NCBI GenBank assembly: GCA_000720805.1
Contig: JODI01000003.1
Coordinates: 242,683-306,682, forward strand
DNA from: Streptomyces violaceoruber
Lineage (GTDB): Bacteria > Actinomycetota > Actinomycetes > Streptomycetales > Streptomycetaceae
Reading direction: 5' to 3'
Length of the DNA: 64,000 nt
Shown here: piece by piece, positions 27,261 to 34,649 of the stretch
How positions within the stretch are numbered: position 1 is the first letter of the stretch
Layout of the letters: every line of letters begins with the position of its first letter
Translations under genes and position numbers: made by a program
Notes under the pieces: generated by a model
Told to the model about the DNA's origin: nothing
What the model saw: the letters and a program-made list of their open reading frames with translations, nothing else
Database searches by the model: none

Positions 27261-28247
27261 ATGCAGCCACGGAACATGTCCATGAGCGGAGTCGTCGACC
27301 TCGCCGCGGTGAAGGCGGCCCAGGAGGCCAAGGCGAAGGCGGAGCAGGCGCGAGCCCAGGCCGCACGGCAGGGCGGCGGCGCCGGCGGCGTCTCCCCGGC
27401 CGATCTCGTCATCGACGTCGATGAAGCAGGGTTCGAGCGGGATGTCCTGCAGCGGTCCGCCGAGGTGCCCGTCGTCATCGACTTCTGGGCCGAGTGGTGC
27501 GAGCCCTGCAAGCAGCTGAGCCCGGTCCTCGAGCGGCTCGCCGTCGAGTACAACGGGCGCTTCCTGCTCGCCAAGATCGACGTCGACGCCAACCAGATGC
27601 TGATGCAGCAGTTCGGGATCCAGGGGATCCCGGCCGTCTTCGCCGTCGTCGCGGGTCAGGCCCTGCCGCTCTTCCAGGGAGCGGCCGGCGAAGCGCAGAT
27701 CCGGCAGACCCTGGACCAGCTGGTGCAGGTCGCCGAGGAGCGCTTCGGCCTGACCGGCCTGGTGGTCGACCCGGACGCCGAGCCGGGTGGTGCGGGTGCC
27801 GACCAGTCGGCTGCCGAGGTGCCTGACGGACCGTACGACTCGCTCCTCGAAGCCGCCGTACGGGCCCTGGACGCGGGGGACTTCGGCGGTGCCGTCCAGG
27901 CGTACCGGAACGTACTGAGCGACGACCCGGGCAACACGGAGGCCAAACTGGGTCTCGCGCAGGCCGAGTTGCTCCAGCGGGTGCAGGGTCTGGACCCGCA
28001 GCAGGTGCGCAAGGAGGCGGCGGAGAAGCCGGCCGATCCGCAGGCGCAGATCGTCGCCGCCGACCTGGATCTGGTGGGCGGGCACGTGGAGGACGCCTTC
28101 GGGCGGCTCATCGACACGGTGCGCCGCACGGCGGGCGACGACCGGGACGCCGTACGCCTGCGGCTGCTGGAGCTGTTCGAGGTCGTCGGCGGTGACGATC
28201 CGCGGGTGGCGGCGGCGCGCAGGGCGCTGGCGCGGGCGCTGTTCTGA
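27261..28247 (+). CDS. Thioredoxin-TPR chaperone-like protein (CnoX/YbbN type)
   Basis: 328 residues. After an Ala/Lys-rich N-terminus comes a thioredoxin fold (about 55-165) with active site FWAEWCEPCKQL, then a helical TPR-like region (about 185-328, FGGAVQAYRNVLSDDPGNTE). This layout is that of CnoX/YbbN co-chaperones, which protect proteins from oxidation and deliver them to GroEL or DnaK. The WCEPC pair suggests redox activity. ATG 27261 follows GGGGGAGGA. Stand-alone unit. Confidence 0.9.
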   Translation: MQPRNMSMSGVVDLAAVKAAQEAKAKAEQARAQAARQGGGAGGVSPADLVIDVDEAGFERDVLQRSAEVPVVIDFWAEWCEPCKQLSPVLERLAVEYNGRFLLAKIDVDANQMLMQQFGIQGIPAVFAVVAGQALPLFQGAAGEAQIRQTLDQLVQVAEERFGLTGLVVDPDAEPGGAGADQSAAEVPDGPYDSLLEAAVRALDAGDFGGAVQAYRNVLSDDPGNTEAKLGLAQAELLQRVQGLDPQQVRKEAAEKPADPQAQIVAADLDLVGGHVEDAFGRLIDTVRRTAGDDRDAVRLRLLELFEVVGGDDPRVAAARRALARALF

Positions 28248-28333
28248 CCGGGCCCGGCGGGCCGGTTCTGACCAGTCGTTAAACGTCACGGCATGTGATG
28301 CCCGAGTGAAAGATTGGCCGACAGACGGCCACT

Positions 28334-28371
28334 GCGGCCGCGCTTTACCAAAACTTGGTAAACGCGGCCGC
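28334..28371. terminator. Large inverted repeat, terminator-like
   Basis: GCGGCCGCG plus TTTACCA (28334-28350, one bulged C) pairs with TGGTAAACGCGGCCGC (28356-28371). It lies 87 bp after the thioredoxin-TPR stop. The AT-rich inner arm TTTACCA..TGGTAAA could alternatively be a protein-binding palindrome. Confidence 0.6.
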
Positions 28372-28373
28372 TG

Positions 28374-28518
28374 TTACTTCCAGTAAGCCAGGGTCGTTGA
28401 TCTGTCGGATTCTGTCCGCCGATCAACAGTTTTGTACTCCCCTCTGTTGCCACCCAGCGTCGTCGGCCGATACCGGCGGGTCGTTGTTCGGTTATCCGGC
28501 CGTTACTAGCGAGTAACG
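28374..28518. promoter_or_regulatory. Pair of TTACT..AGTAA operator-like palindromes
   Basis: GTTACT-TCC-AGTAAG at 28374-28388 and CGTTACT-AGCG-AGTAACG at 28501-28518 share the same half-site. The second is a perfect 7-bp-arm palindrome located just upstream of the likely transcript start of the structured leader. The binding protein is unknown; TetR-type is likely by form. Confidence 0.5.
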
Positions 28519-28540
28519 AACCCCCTTGTGTCAGCGGCGA

Positions 28541-28692
28541 GAATGGACCACGATCGGCGACGCTCGGTCCATTCCCGTACCCCGGCAGCCGGTTGGGTCG
28601 ACGGGAACCCAGGGTCCCCACCGAGCAGAGCCGGCGGCAGTGGCGCCGGCTCTGGGACAGGGGGGTCTTCGCCTATCCGGCGAAGCCTGTCC
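28541..28692 (+). ncRNA. Structured 5' leader / candidate cis-regulatory RNA upstream of DUF6230
   Basis: Three consecutive stems: GAATGGACC (28541-28549) with GGTCCATTC (28566-28574), AGAGCCGGCG (28627-28636) with CGCCGGCTCT (28644-28653), and GGACAGG + CTTCGCC (28655-28661, 28667-28673) with GGCGAAG + CCTGTCC (28679-28692), the last with a 5-base GGGGT bulge. All arms are perfect. I do not recognise a known riboswitch class. It ends about 200 bp before the DUF6230 ATG. Confidence 0.5.
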
Positions 28693-28898
28693 AGCAGGGT
28701 TGTGCGTGATGCGTGTCAGGCGCGACCAGTGGTTGTCGCTCGGGGGTGATCGCCGGTGATTCGGGTGCGATTCGCGCCTCCGAGCGCAGGCGCTCTCCTT
28801 CCCGAGGACGTAGCACTTCTCCCATCCCTGCCCGGATGAGCCGTCGACACGACAGGCGCAGCCAGGGCCAGGAGATGTACGTCCGAGAAGGAGGAAAT

Positions 28899-29537
28899 AT
28901 GGAGTCCCAGGTGCGTGGCGGGACAAGATGGAAGCGGTTCGCTGTGGTGATGGTGCCCAGCGTTGCCGCCACGGCATGTATAGGTGTCGCTCTCGCACAG
29001 GGCGCGCTCGCTGCGTCGTTCAGTGTGTCGGGGCAGGAGTTCAAGGTCAGCGCGGGCAAGCTCGTCGGCCACGGCATGACTCAGTACGGGGCTTTGGACT
29101 CGGGCACGAGTCTTAAGGGCGAGTCCGAGAAGCATCCGGTGGCGGTTTCGGCGTTCAACACGGCCGAGATCACCAACTTGTGCCAGTCCGTGGTCACTCC
29201 GATTCCGGGCTTCGGCAACGTCACGCTGAAGCTGACCGCGGGCAACAAGGGTACGGATGTCAAGGCCGAGCGGCTCTACATCGATACCTCCGTACTCGAC
29301 TCGCAGAACGCCGTGTTCGAGGACATCGACATCGGCGTCCCCGCAGGGAGCGCCACCAAGGGCCCGAAGCCCAAGGACGGGGAGGGAAGCCCGTTCGCGT
29401 TCGCTCAGCAGGCCAAAACGGCCACGCTGACCAAGGTGCAGCAGACGTCGTGGGCCACCACGGCCGGCACCTTCACGCTCTCCAATCTCCATATGGATCT
29501 GAGCTTGGGCAAGGGCGACGGAATCGAGTGCTACTAG
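28899..29537 (+). CDS. DUF6230 family protein
   Basis: 212 residues, MESQVRGGTRWKRFAVVMVP.. with one N-terminal membrane/signal segment (about 14-36), then an exported beta-rich domain with a Cys near residue 90 (ITNLCQSV) and a C-terminal GDGIECY, possibly a disulfide. ATG 28899 follows GAAGGAGGAAAT, a strong ribosome site. First gene of a three-gene cluster with DUF6114 and a Ser/Asp-rich secreted protein that recurs in streptomycetes. Function unknown; an envelope role is inferred from topology. Confidence 0.85.
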   Translation: MESQVRGGTRWKRFAVVMVPSVAATACIGVALAQGALAASFSVSGQEFKVSAGKLVGHGMTQYGALDSGTSLKGESEKHPVAVSAFNTAEITNLCQSVVTPIPGFGNVTLKLTAGNKGTDVKAERLYIDTSVLDSQNAVFEDIDIGVPAGSATKGPKPKDGEGSPFAFAQQAKTATLTKVQQTSWATTAGTFTLSNLHMDLSLGKGDGIECY

Positions 29538-29672
29538 GCGCTCAGTGACGGGCGGGGGAGCCGGTACGGTCCCCCGCCTGCCATCTCTCCGCCGTCACCT
29601 TCACATCCCCTCACAATCTTCATCGCGTTACACCCTCATCAAGAGCAACGCCGCACCAGGGAGCTGTTTTCC

Positions 29673-30236
29673 ATGAGCGCCGAGAGTCCTGCCGCGCCCG
29701 GCCAGTTCGCCCGCCGGAGGCAGCAGTTCCGCGCCTGGCGGGGCACCCGCCCGTTCTGGGCGGGACTGTTCGTCATGATCAGCGGCTTTCCGATCATGTA
29801 CTTCCCGTATGCGCACATCAAGCTCGGTGCCCTGACCGTGGCCATGGCCACCACGGCCGGCGCCGGTTCCCTGATCATCGGCGCGCTCCTCGTCGTCCTG
29901 GGCATCACCCTCTGGTTCCAGAAGCACGTACGCACGTTCGCGGGTGTCGCGGCGATCCTGCTCGGGCTGGTGTCCCTCCCCGTCTCCAACTTCGGCGGCT
30001 TCATCATCGGCTTCCTCTTCGCGTTGATCGGCGGGGCGATGGCCGTGGCATGGGCACCGGGCGTGCCGCCCGCGGAGGAGCCGGCCAAGCAGGACACGAC
30101 AGGTGAGGGCGGCGCGCCCGAGGCCACGGACTATGACACCGCGCTCCTGCGGCCCGTGAACCCGCTGGGCGAGCCGAACGATCTGTCAGGAACGAGCCCG
30201 GTCAACGGGGCGAACGGGAGGCACAGTGCCGGCTGA
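29673..30236 (+). CDS. DUF6114 membrane protein
   Basis: 187 residues with four hydrophobic segments between about 27 and 130 (FWAGLFVMISGFPIMYFPYA, then LTVAMATTAGAGSLIIGALL, AGVAAILLGLVSLPVS, GGFIIGFLFALIGGAMAVAW) and a disordered cytoplasmic or external tail. Function unknown. It overlaps the next gene by 11 bp and follows DUF6230 by 135 bp, so the three are probably one transcript. Confidence 0.85.
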   Translation: MSAESPAAPGQFARRRQQFRAWRGTRPFWAGLFVMISGFPIMYFPYAHIKLGALTVAMATTAGAGSLIIGALLVVLGITLWFQKHVRTFAGVAAILLGLVSLPVSNFGGFIIGFLFALIGGAMAVAWAPGVPPAEEPAKQDTTGEGGAPEATDYDTALLRPVNPLGEPNDLSGTSPVNGANGRHSAG

Positions 30237-31632
30237 CGAGGTGACCCACGGGACTGACGTGGAAGCGTCCCGTGTGAGATCCGGGCCCCGCCACGCGGCA
30301 CCCAAGAAGCCACTGTTCACTAGGTTCCACGTGCCCGCGGGCAAGGCGATAGCCCTGGCGGCGATGCCGACGGCGGTCCTCATGGGAATGGGCTTGACGC
30401 CGACGCTCGCGCTCGCGGACGACCATCCGACGTCGAAGTCCCTGACGGCGGACGAGTACAAGGACTGCATGGCGGCGCTGGAGGACGGCGCCTCGGCGTC
30501 GGCCAGCCCGTCGCCGTCCGCGAGCGAGTCCAAGGACCCGTCCGCGGACGCCTCCAAGGACGACTCCTCCGGTTCCTCGGACAAGGGTGACGGCACGGCC
30601 GACCCGAAGCCGTCCGCCTCCCCGGACGGTTCCGGTTCCGCGGGCGACTCCTCTTCGTCGGGTTCTTCGGGTTCGTCGGGTTCAGGTTCCGACGACAAGA
30701 CCGATCCCACGCCGACCCCCACGGCCGGCGGCTCGGCCTCGACGAGCCAGGAGAGCGGCGCCACCGCGTCCCCCTCGCCCTCCGAGACCGACAAGAACCT
30801 GCTGGACGACATCGGCGACGCGATCACCGGTATCTTCACCGGCGGTTCCAAGGCGTCCGAGAGCGCCGGCCCGACGCCGTCCGCCACCCCGTCCGCCTCG
30901 CAGAGCCCGACGTCGGGCACGGACGGCTCCGACGACTCGGCGAGCACCGGCAAGGACACGTCGGACGCCCTCAAGGACACCACCAAGAAGCTGACCGACA
31001 CGGTGGACGGCACCGTGAAGGGCGCGACGGACACCGCCTCCAAGGCGGCCGAGGACACCACCGAGGCCGTCGAGAAGGCCGCCCAGGACGCCAAGGACGC
31101 GGCCGGTAAGGCCACCTCCTCGCCCAGCCCGTCCGCGAGCGCCTCCACGGACCCGGAGGACTGCCCGGCCGCCACAGATGCCGACGGCGCCGTCGACAAC
31201 GACGTCCTCGTGCCCGACGACCCCTGGTACCTCAGCGCCAGTTCGCTGACGTTGAAGGGGGCCGACTACAAGGGCGTCGTCGAGGTGCGGACCGGGAGCG
31301 GCAAGGTCAAGAAGGTCCTGAAGTACGTCATATCCGACGGCACCGACATAGTCGACCTGCACCAGACCGTCAAGGACAAGGCGTCCGGCAAGACCTACCA
31401 CGTGCAGGCGGCCAAGGGCTCGACGTCCAAGATCGAGCACGGCAAGACGGTGATGTACACAGAGAGCATCTCCGGCAACCTGCTCGGTCTGATCCCGCTC
31501 ACCTTCACCCCGGACAACCCGCCGCCGCTCAACATCCCGCTCATCATCTTCACCAACGTGAAGGTCGTTCAGGCCGGCCAGTTCGGCGGCACGCTGAGCA
31601 TTCCCGGGATGCGCCAGTACATCACGGACTGA
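30226..31632 (+). CDS. Exported Ser/Asp/Thr-rich repeat protein with conserved C-terminal domain
   Basis: 468 residues. An unusual long N-terminus (about 40 residues) precedes one hydrophobic signal/anchor segment (AIALAAMPTAVLMGMG). Residues about 85-315 are low complexity, first Ser/Asp/Pro-rich, then a helical Lys/Asp/Ala/Thr-rich stretch (KDTTKKLTDTVDGTVKGATD). The C-terminal 155 residues form a folded beta domain (DPWYLSASSLTLKGADYKGV.. to GTLSIPGMRQYITD). The layout suggests a wall-spanning stalk presenting a domain outside. GTG start overlapping DUF6114. Function unknown. Confidence 0.8.
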   Translation: MPADEVTHGTDVEASRVRSGPRHAAPKKPLFTRFHVPAGKAIALAAMPTAVLMGMGLTPTLALADDHPTSKSLTADEYKDCMAALEDGASASASPSPSASESKDPSADASKDDSSGSSDKGDGTADPKPSASPDGSGSAGDSSSSGSSGSSGSGSDDKTDPTPTPTAGGSASTSQESGATASPSPSETDKNLLDDIGDAITGIFTGGSKASESAGPTPSATPSASQSPTSGTDGSDDSASTGKDTSDALKDTTKKLTDTVDGTVKGATDTASKAAEDTTEAVEKAAQDAKDAAGKATSSPSPSASASTDPEDCPAATDADGAVDNDVLVPDDPWYLSASSLTLKGADYKGVVEVRTGSGKVKKVLKYVISDGTDIVDLHQTVKDKASGKTYHVQAAKGSTSKIEHGKTVMYTESISGNLLGLIPLTFTPDNPPPLNIPLIIFTNVKVVQAGQFGGTLSIPGMRQYITD

Positions 31633-31670
31633 GCCTCACGCCACGAACCCTTCCGGGAGCCGCAACAGGC

Positions 31671-31707
31671 TGTGCCCCCACCGGGAGTTGAACCCGGTGG
31701 GGGCACA
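31671..31707. terminator. Hairpin terminator with a tRNA T-arm-like tip
   Basis: A perfect 15-bp stem TGTGCCCCCACCGGG (31671-31685) around the loop AGTTGAA, 38 bp after the repeat-protein stop. Read on the minus strand its tip is CCGGG-TTCAACT-CCCGG, identical in form to a tRNA T-arm, but there is no cloverleaf. Confidence 0.8.
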
Positions 31708-31761
31708 GTCGTGCGTGAGGGCGGCGAGGAGGCCGGCTTTGAAGGCGATAAGGGCGAGGAA

Positions 31762-32253
31762 ATGAGTGCTGCGGATGAGCTTTCCCGGACCTTGGTGACG
31801 GGCACGTTCCTCGGCGTCGGCGCCGGATCTCCGCTGGCTGAAGTGGAGAAACGGCTCGGAGTCGGTGTTCGTCAAATCCACAGGCGGAAGCCGAATCGAT
31901 TCCTTCGGGTCGATTTCGGATTGGTGGAGGTCACCTTCGACGGTGAACCCGACTGGGTGTGCCGGTGGCTGACCATTCACATACACCGGCTCGACGAAGT
32001 CCGCGGGATGGCCGCGGAAGTTCTCGAGAAATACGATCTCGACCTCTCCGGCGGAGTCACCTGGGAGCAGTTGTCGCCCGAAGTCCGGCAGGCTGCTGAA
32101 CCTGTAGTCCCGCCGACCGCAGAGGGGCTTCGTCCCCCGGTGGCGCCGCTGCGCTACAGGATTCCTACGGTGAAGGCGACAGTCCATCTGTCCCAGCTCG
32201 TGGAAGGCGATGAGCTCAGTAGGGTGATCGAGAAGATAACGATCGGCGTCTGA
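31762..32253 (+). CDS. Hypothetical protein (possible immunity-type protein)
   Basis: 163 residues, MSAADELSRTLVTGTFLGVG.., with VGVRQIHRRKPNRFLRVDFGLVEVTF as two paired strands and a helical C-terminus VHLSQLVEGDELSRVIEKI. ATG 31762 has GGGCGAGG upstream; the frame is open further but starts inside the terminator hairpin. Codons are less GC-biased than neighbours (AATCGATTCC, GAAATACGATCTC), suggesting recent arrival. The size and isolation resemble orphan immunity proteins of polymorphic toxin systems. No family recognised. Confidence 0.65.
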   Translation: MSAADELSRTLVTGTFLGVGAGSPLAEVEKRLGVGVRQIHRRKPNRFLRVDFGLVEVTFDGEPDWVCRWLTIHIHRLDEVRGMAAEVLEKYDLDLSGGVTWEQLSPEVRQAAEPVVPPTAEGLRPPVAPLRYRIPTVKATVHLSQLVEGDELSRVIEKITIGV

Positions 32254-32267
32254 GCAGCGCATCCACA

Positions 32268-32301
32268 GGGAAGGGCCACTCCTCCGGGAGCGGCCCTTCC
32301 C
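32268..32301. terminator. Hairpin terminator
   Basis: GGGAAGGGCC (32268-32277) and GGCCCTTCCC (32292-32301), perfect 10-bp stem 15 bp after the stop of the 163-aa gene. Confidence 0.75.
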
Positions 32302-32442
32302 GGTCGGCCGGCAGTGAGCCGGGCGCGCTCCTCAGCCCAGTTCTGAGGCGCCGGTACGACGTTCGTGGAGGTAACTACATTGACTATGATTTTGACGACG
32401 TCGCGACCGGCGTGAAAACAAGGTTCAAGGCGCGTGACTGCT
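32302..32442 (+). pseudogene. Possible remnant of a toxin C-terminal tip
   Basis: One frame is open without any start codon and encodes VLRRRYDVRGGNYIDYDFDD then VATGVKTRFKARDC, ending at 32442. It overlaps the start of the next gene by 9 bp, the usual toxin-then-immunity overlap. The AT-richer, Asp/Tyr-rich content is unlike neighbours. Assignment as a decayed effector tip is an inference from context only. Confidence 0.3.
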
Positions 32443-32937
32443 GATCCCTCCCCGGCCCTGACCGAGGCGCTGCGGCAACTCGCCCAGTCCGTCGGCCGGT
32501 ACGAGGACGACGCCTCGTTCGCGGACGGTCACGACCGCTGGTCCCTCTACCGTGTGGCGATGGACACTCCCGCCGCACTGCCGCTGCTGTTCGAGGCGGT
32601 GTCCCTGGAGCCGGACGGTCCGCTGGCATCCGGAGTCGTCGGTGACGTACTGGAACGAGTTCCCGGGGACGAGCGCGAGCGTTGGGTACGGATCCTCCCG
32701 CCGACTGTGCGCGACTTCTCCGCGCGCAGGGCGCGGGACCTCGGGGTCCTGGAATCGCTCGAGCAGGGCGCCATGTCGGCAGAGACCGTCGACGATCTCA
32801 TCGACGGATGGTCCGACTGGCTTCAAGGGAGAGCGGTCCGTGTGACCGCCGACCAGGACGTTCTGCGTGTTGTCTCTCAAAAGGGCCGGACCAAGAGGAC
32901 CAGGCAGGCCGCCGTGGATGCCCTCCGGCAGCGCTGA
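32434..32937 (+). CDS. Hypothetical helical protein (HEAT-like; possible orphan immunity protein)
   Basis: 167 residues, GTG start, all-helical by pattern: ALTEALRQLAQSVGRY, LPLLFEAVSLEPDGPLASGV, VGDVLERVPGDERERW, VLESLEQGAMSAETVDDLID and LRVVSQKGRTKRTRQAAVDAL. The ending resembles HEAT-repeat helices. No catalytic motif is seen. It sits directly behind a start-less open frame and before a terminator, and may be a surviving immunity gene. No family named. Confidence 0.65.
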   Translation: MTADPSPALTEALRQLAQSVGRYEDDASFADGHDRWSLYRVAMDTPAALPLLFEAVSLEPDGPLASGVVGDVLERVPGDERERWVRILPPTVRDFSARRARDLGVLESLEQGAMSAETVDDLIDGWSDWLQGRAVRVTADQDVLRVVSQKGRTKRTRQAAVDALRQR

Positions 32938-32966
32938 GTGCTCCGCATAAAACGTCGCGATCGGAC

Positions 32967-33006
32967 GGCTGTGCCCCACCGGGCGTTGACCCGGCGGGGC
33001 GCAGCC
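32967..33006. terminator. Second T-arm-like hairpin terminator
   Basis: GGCTGTGCCCCACCGGG (32967-32983), loop CGTTGA, and CCCGGCGGGGCGCAGCC (32990-33006), two imperfect pairs. It shares the GCCCC..ACCGGG-xGTTGA-CCCGG core with the hairpin at 31671. Confidence 0.7.
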
Positions 33007-33032
33007 TCGTGCGGCTGACGTCCGGCGGATGT

Positions 33033-33070
33033 CACTGAGGGCGCCCCCTGCCCAGGGGGCGCCCTCAGTG
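33033..33070. terminator. 18-bp perfect hairpin terminator before pyk
   Basis: CACTGAGGGCGCCCCCTG (33033-33050), two bases, and its exact complement (33053-33070). It serves as a bidirectional terminator between the convergent hypothetical gene and pyk. Confidence 0.85.
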
Positions 33071-33095
33071 CCGTACAACCACCGTCAACCGCAGG

Positions 33096-34520
33096 TCAGT
33101 TGGCGCCGCCCAGGTGGTGGACGCGCAGCATGTTGGTCGTGCCCGCGACACCGGGGGGCGAGCCCGCGGTGATGATGACGATGTCGCCGGGGTTGAAGCG
33201 CTTGGTCTTGGTGATCTCCTGGTCGACCAGGTCGACCATCGCGTCGGTGCTGTTGACGAACGGCACGACGTGCGACTCCACACCCCAGCTGAGCGTCAGC
33301 TGGTTGCGGGTGCCCTCGTCGGTGGTGAAGGCGATGATCGGCTGGACCGCGCGGTAGCGCGAGAGGCGGCGGGCGGTGTCGCCGGACTGGGTGAAGGCCA
33401 CCAGGCCGCGGCCGCCGAGGAAGTCGGCGATCTCGCAGGCGGCACGGGCGACCGAACCGCCCTGGGTGCGCGGCTTCTTGCCCGGGACGAGCGGCTGCAG
33501 GCCCTTGGACATCAGCTCCTGCTCGGCCGCGGTGACGATCTTCGACATCGTCTTGACGGTCTCGATCGGGTACGCGCCCACCGAGGACTCCGCCGACAGC
33601 ATGACCGCGTCCGCGCCGTCCAGGATCGCGTTGGCGACGTCGGAGGCCTCGGCGCGGGTCGGACGGGAGTTGGTGATCATCGACTCCATCATCTGGGTCG
33701 CCACGATCACCGGCTTGGCGTTGCGCCGGCACAGCTCGATCAGGCGCTTCTGCACCATGGGGACCTTCTCGAGCGGGTACTCGACGGCCAGGTCGCCACG
33801 GGCGACCATCACGCCGTCGAACGCCATCACGACGTCCTCCATGTTCTCCACCGCCTGCGGCTTCTCCACCTTGGCGATGACGGGGACCCGGCGGCCCTCC
33901 TCGTCCATGATCTTGTGGACGTCGGCGACGTCCGTGGCGTCCCGGACGAAGGACAGCGCGACCAGGTCGCAGCCCATGCGCAGTGCGAAGCGCAGGTCGT
34001 CGACGTCCTTCTCGGACAGCGCCGGAACGTTCACGGCCGCGCCGGGCAGGTTGATGCCCTTGTGGTCGGAGACGACACCGCCCTCGATGACGATCGTCTT
34101 CACCTTGGGGCCCTCGACCTCGGTGACCTTCAGCTCGACGTTGCCGTCGTTGATGAGGATCTGGTCGCCCTTGGTCACGTCACCGGGCAGGCCCTTGTAG
34201 GTCGTGCCGCAGATCTGCTTGTCGCCGGGGACGTCCTCGGTGGTGATGACGAACTCGTCACCCCGCTCCAGCTCGACCGGGCCCTCGGCGAAGGTCTCCA
34301 GCCGGATCTTCGGGCCCTGCAGGTCGGCGAGGACACCGATGGCCCGGCCGGTCTCCTTGGCGGCGGCACGGACGCGGTCGTACCGGCCCTGGTGCTCGGC
34401 GTGGGAGCCGTGGCTGAAGTTGAAGCGGGCCACGTTCATGCCGGCCTCGATCAGCGACACGAGTTGTTCATGGGAGTCGACCGCGGGGCCGAGAGTACAG
34501 ACGATTTTCGAACGGCGCAT
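33096..34520 (-). CDS. pyk: Pyruvate kinase
   Basis: 474 residues. Motifs: MRRSKIVCTLGPAVDSHEQL, active-site KVEKPQAVENM, metal-binding MVARGDLAVEYPLEKVP and ATQMMESMI. Catalyses phosphoenolpyruvate + ADP to pyruvate + ATP. It follows pta-ackA on the same strand 129 bp downstream, with its own probable promoter (TAGGAT at 34533-34528 and an overlapping CGGAATATTCCG palindrome). The clustering of pyk, ackA, pta and pfkA links glycolysis to acetate overflow. Confidence 0.97.
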   Translation of the reverse strand: MRRSKIVCTLGPAVDSHEQLVSLIEAGMNVARFNFSHGSHAEHQGRYDRVRAAAKETGRAIGVLADLQGPKIRLETFAEGPVELERGDEFVITTEDVPGDKQICGTTYKGLPGDVTKGDQILINDGNVELKVTEVEGPKVKTIVIEGGVVSDHKGINLPGAAVNVPALSEKDVDDLRFALRMGCDLVALSFVRDATDVADVHKIMDEEGRRVPVIAKVEKPQAVENMEDVVMAFDGVMVARGDLAVEYPLEKVPMVQKRLIELCRRNAKPVIVATQMMESMITNSRPTRAEASDVANAILDGADAVMLSAESSVGAYPIETVKTMSKIVTAAEQELMSKGLQPLVPGKKPRTQGGSVARAACEIADFLGGRGLVAFTQSGDTARRLSRYRAVQPIIAFTTDEGTRNQLTLSWGVESHVVPFVNSTDAMVDLVDQEITKTKRFNPGDIVIITAGSPPGVAGTTNMLRVHHLGGAN

Positions 34521-34527
34521 GGGGCGA

Positions 34528-34561
34528 TCCTATCGGTTTGTTTCACTACGGAATATTCCGC
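34528..34561 (-). promoter_or_regulatory. Probable pyk promoter with overlapping palindrome
   Basis: On the minus strand a Streptomyces-type -10 box TAGGAT (34533-34528) lies 8 bp before the pyk ATG. The 12-bp perfect palindrome CGGAATATTCCG (34550-34561) occupies the -35 position, which otherwise shows no TTGACA. This suggests a regulated, nearly leaderless promoter. Not tested. Confidence 0.5.
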
Positions 34562-34649
34562 TTGGTGGAAGAACAAATGGGCGGCTCTGTGCTCAGGCGT
34601 GTTACTGGCGTGTATTCCTCAGCCGGCCACGCGGCGGAGCCGCATATTG

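Larger units (their letters stand above)
28248..28898. other. Long non-coding region: operators, promoter and structured leader
   Basis: 651 bp without a credible gene. It holds a large inverted repeat (28334-28371), two TTACT..AGTAA palindromes (near 28374 and 28501) and three consecutive strong hairpins (28541-28692), then about 200 bp up to the DUF6230 start, including GCGCCT..AGGCGC near 28772. The arrangement reads as terminator, operator/promoter and structured 5' leader. Confidence 0.7.

Noticed and set aside
28541..28692. A cobalamin, TPP or ydaO (c-di-AMP) riboswitch
   Set aside because: None of the conserved core motifs I know for these classes is present, and the downstream gene is not of those pathways. 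Left unassigned.
31671..31707. A tRNA gene
   Set aside because: Only a T-arm-like hairpin exists; there is no anticodon arm, D-arm or separate acceptor strand within 80 bases on either side.
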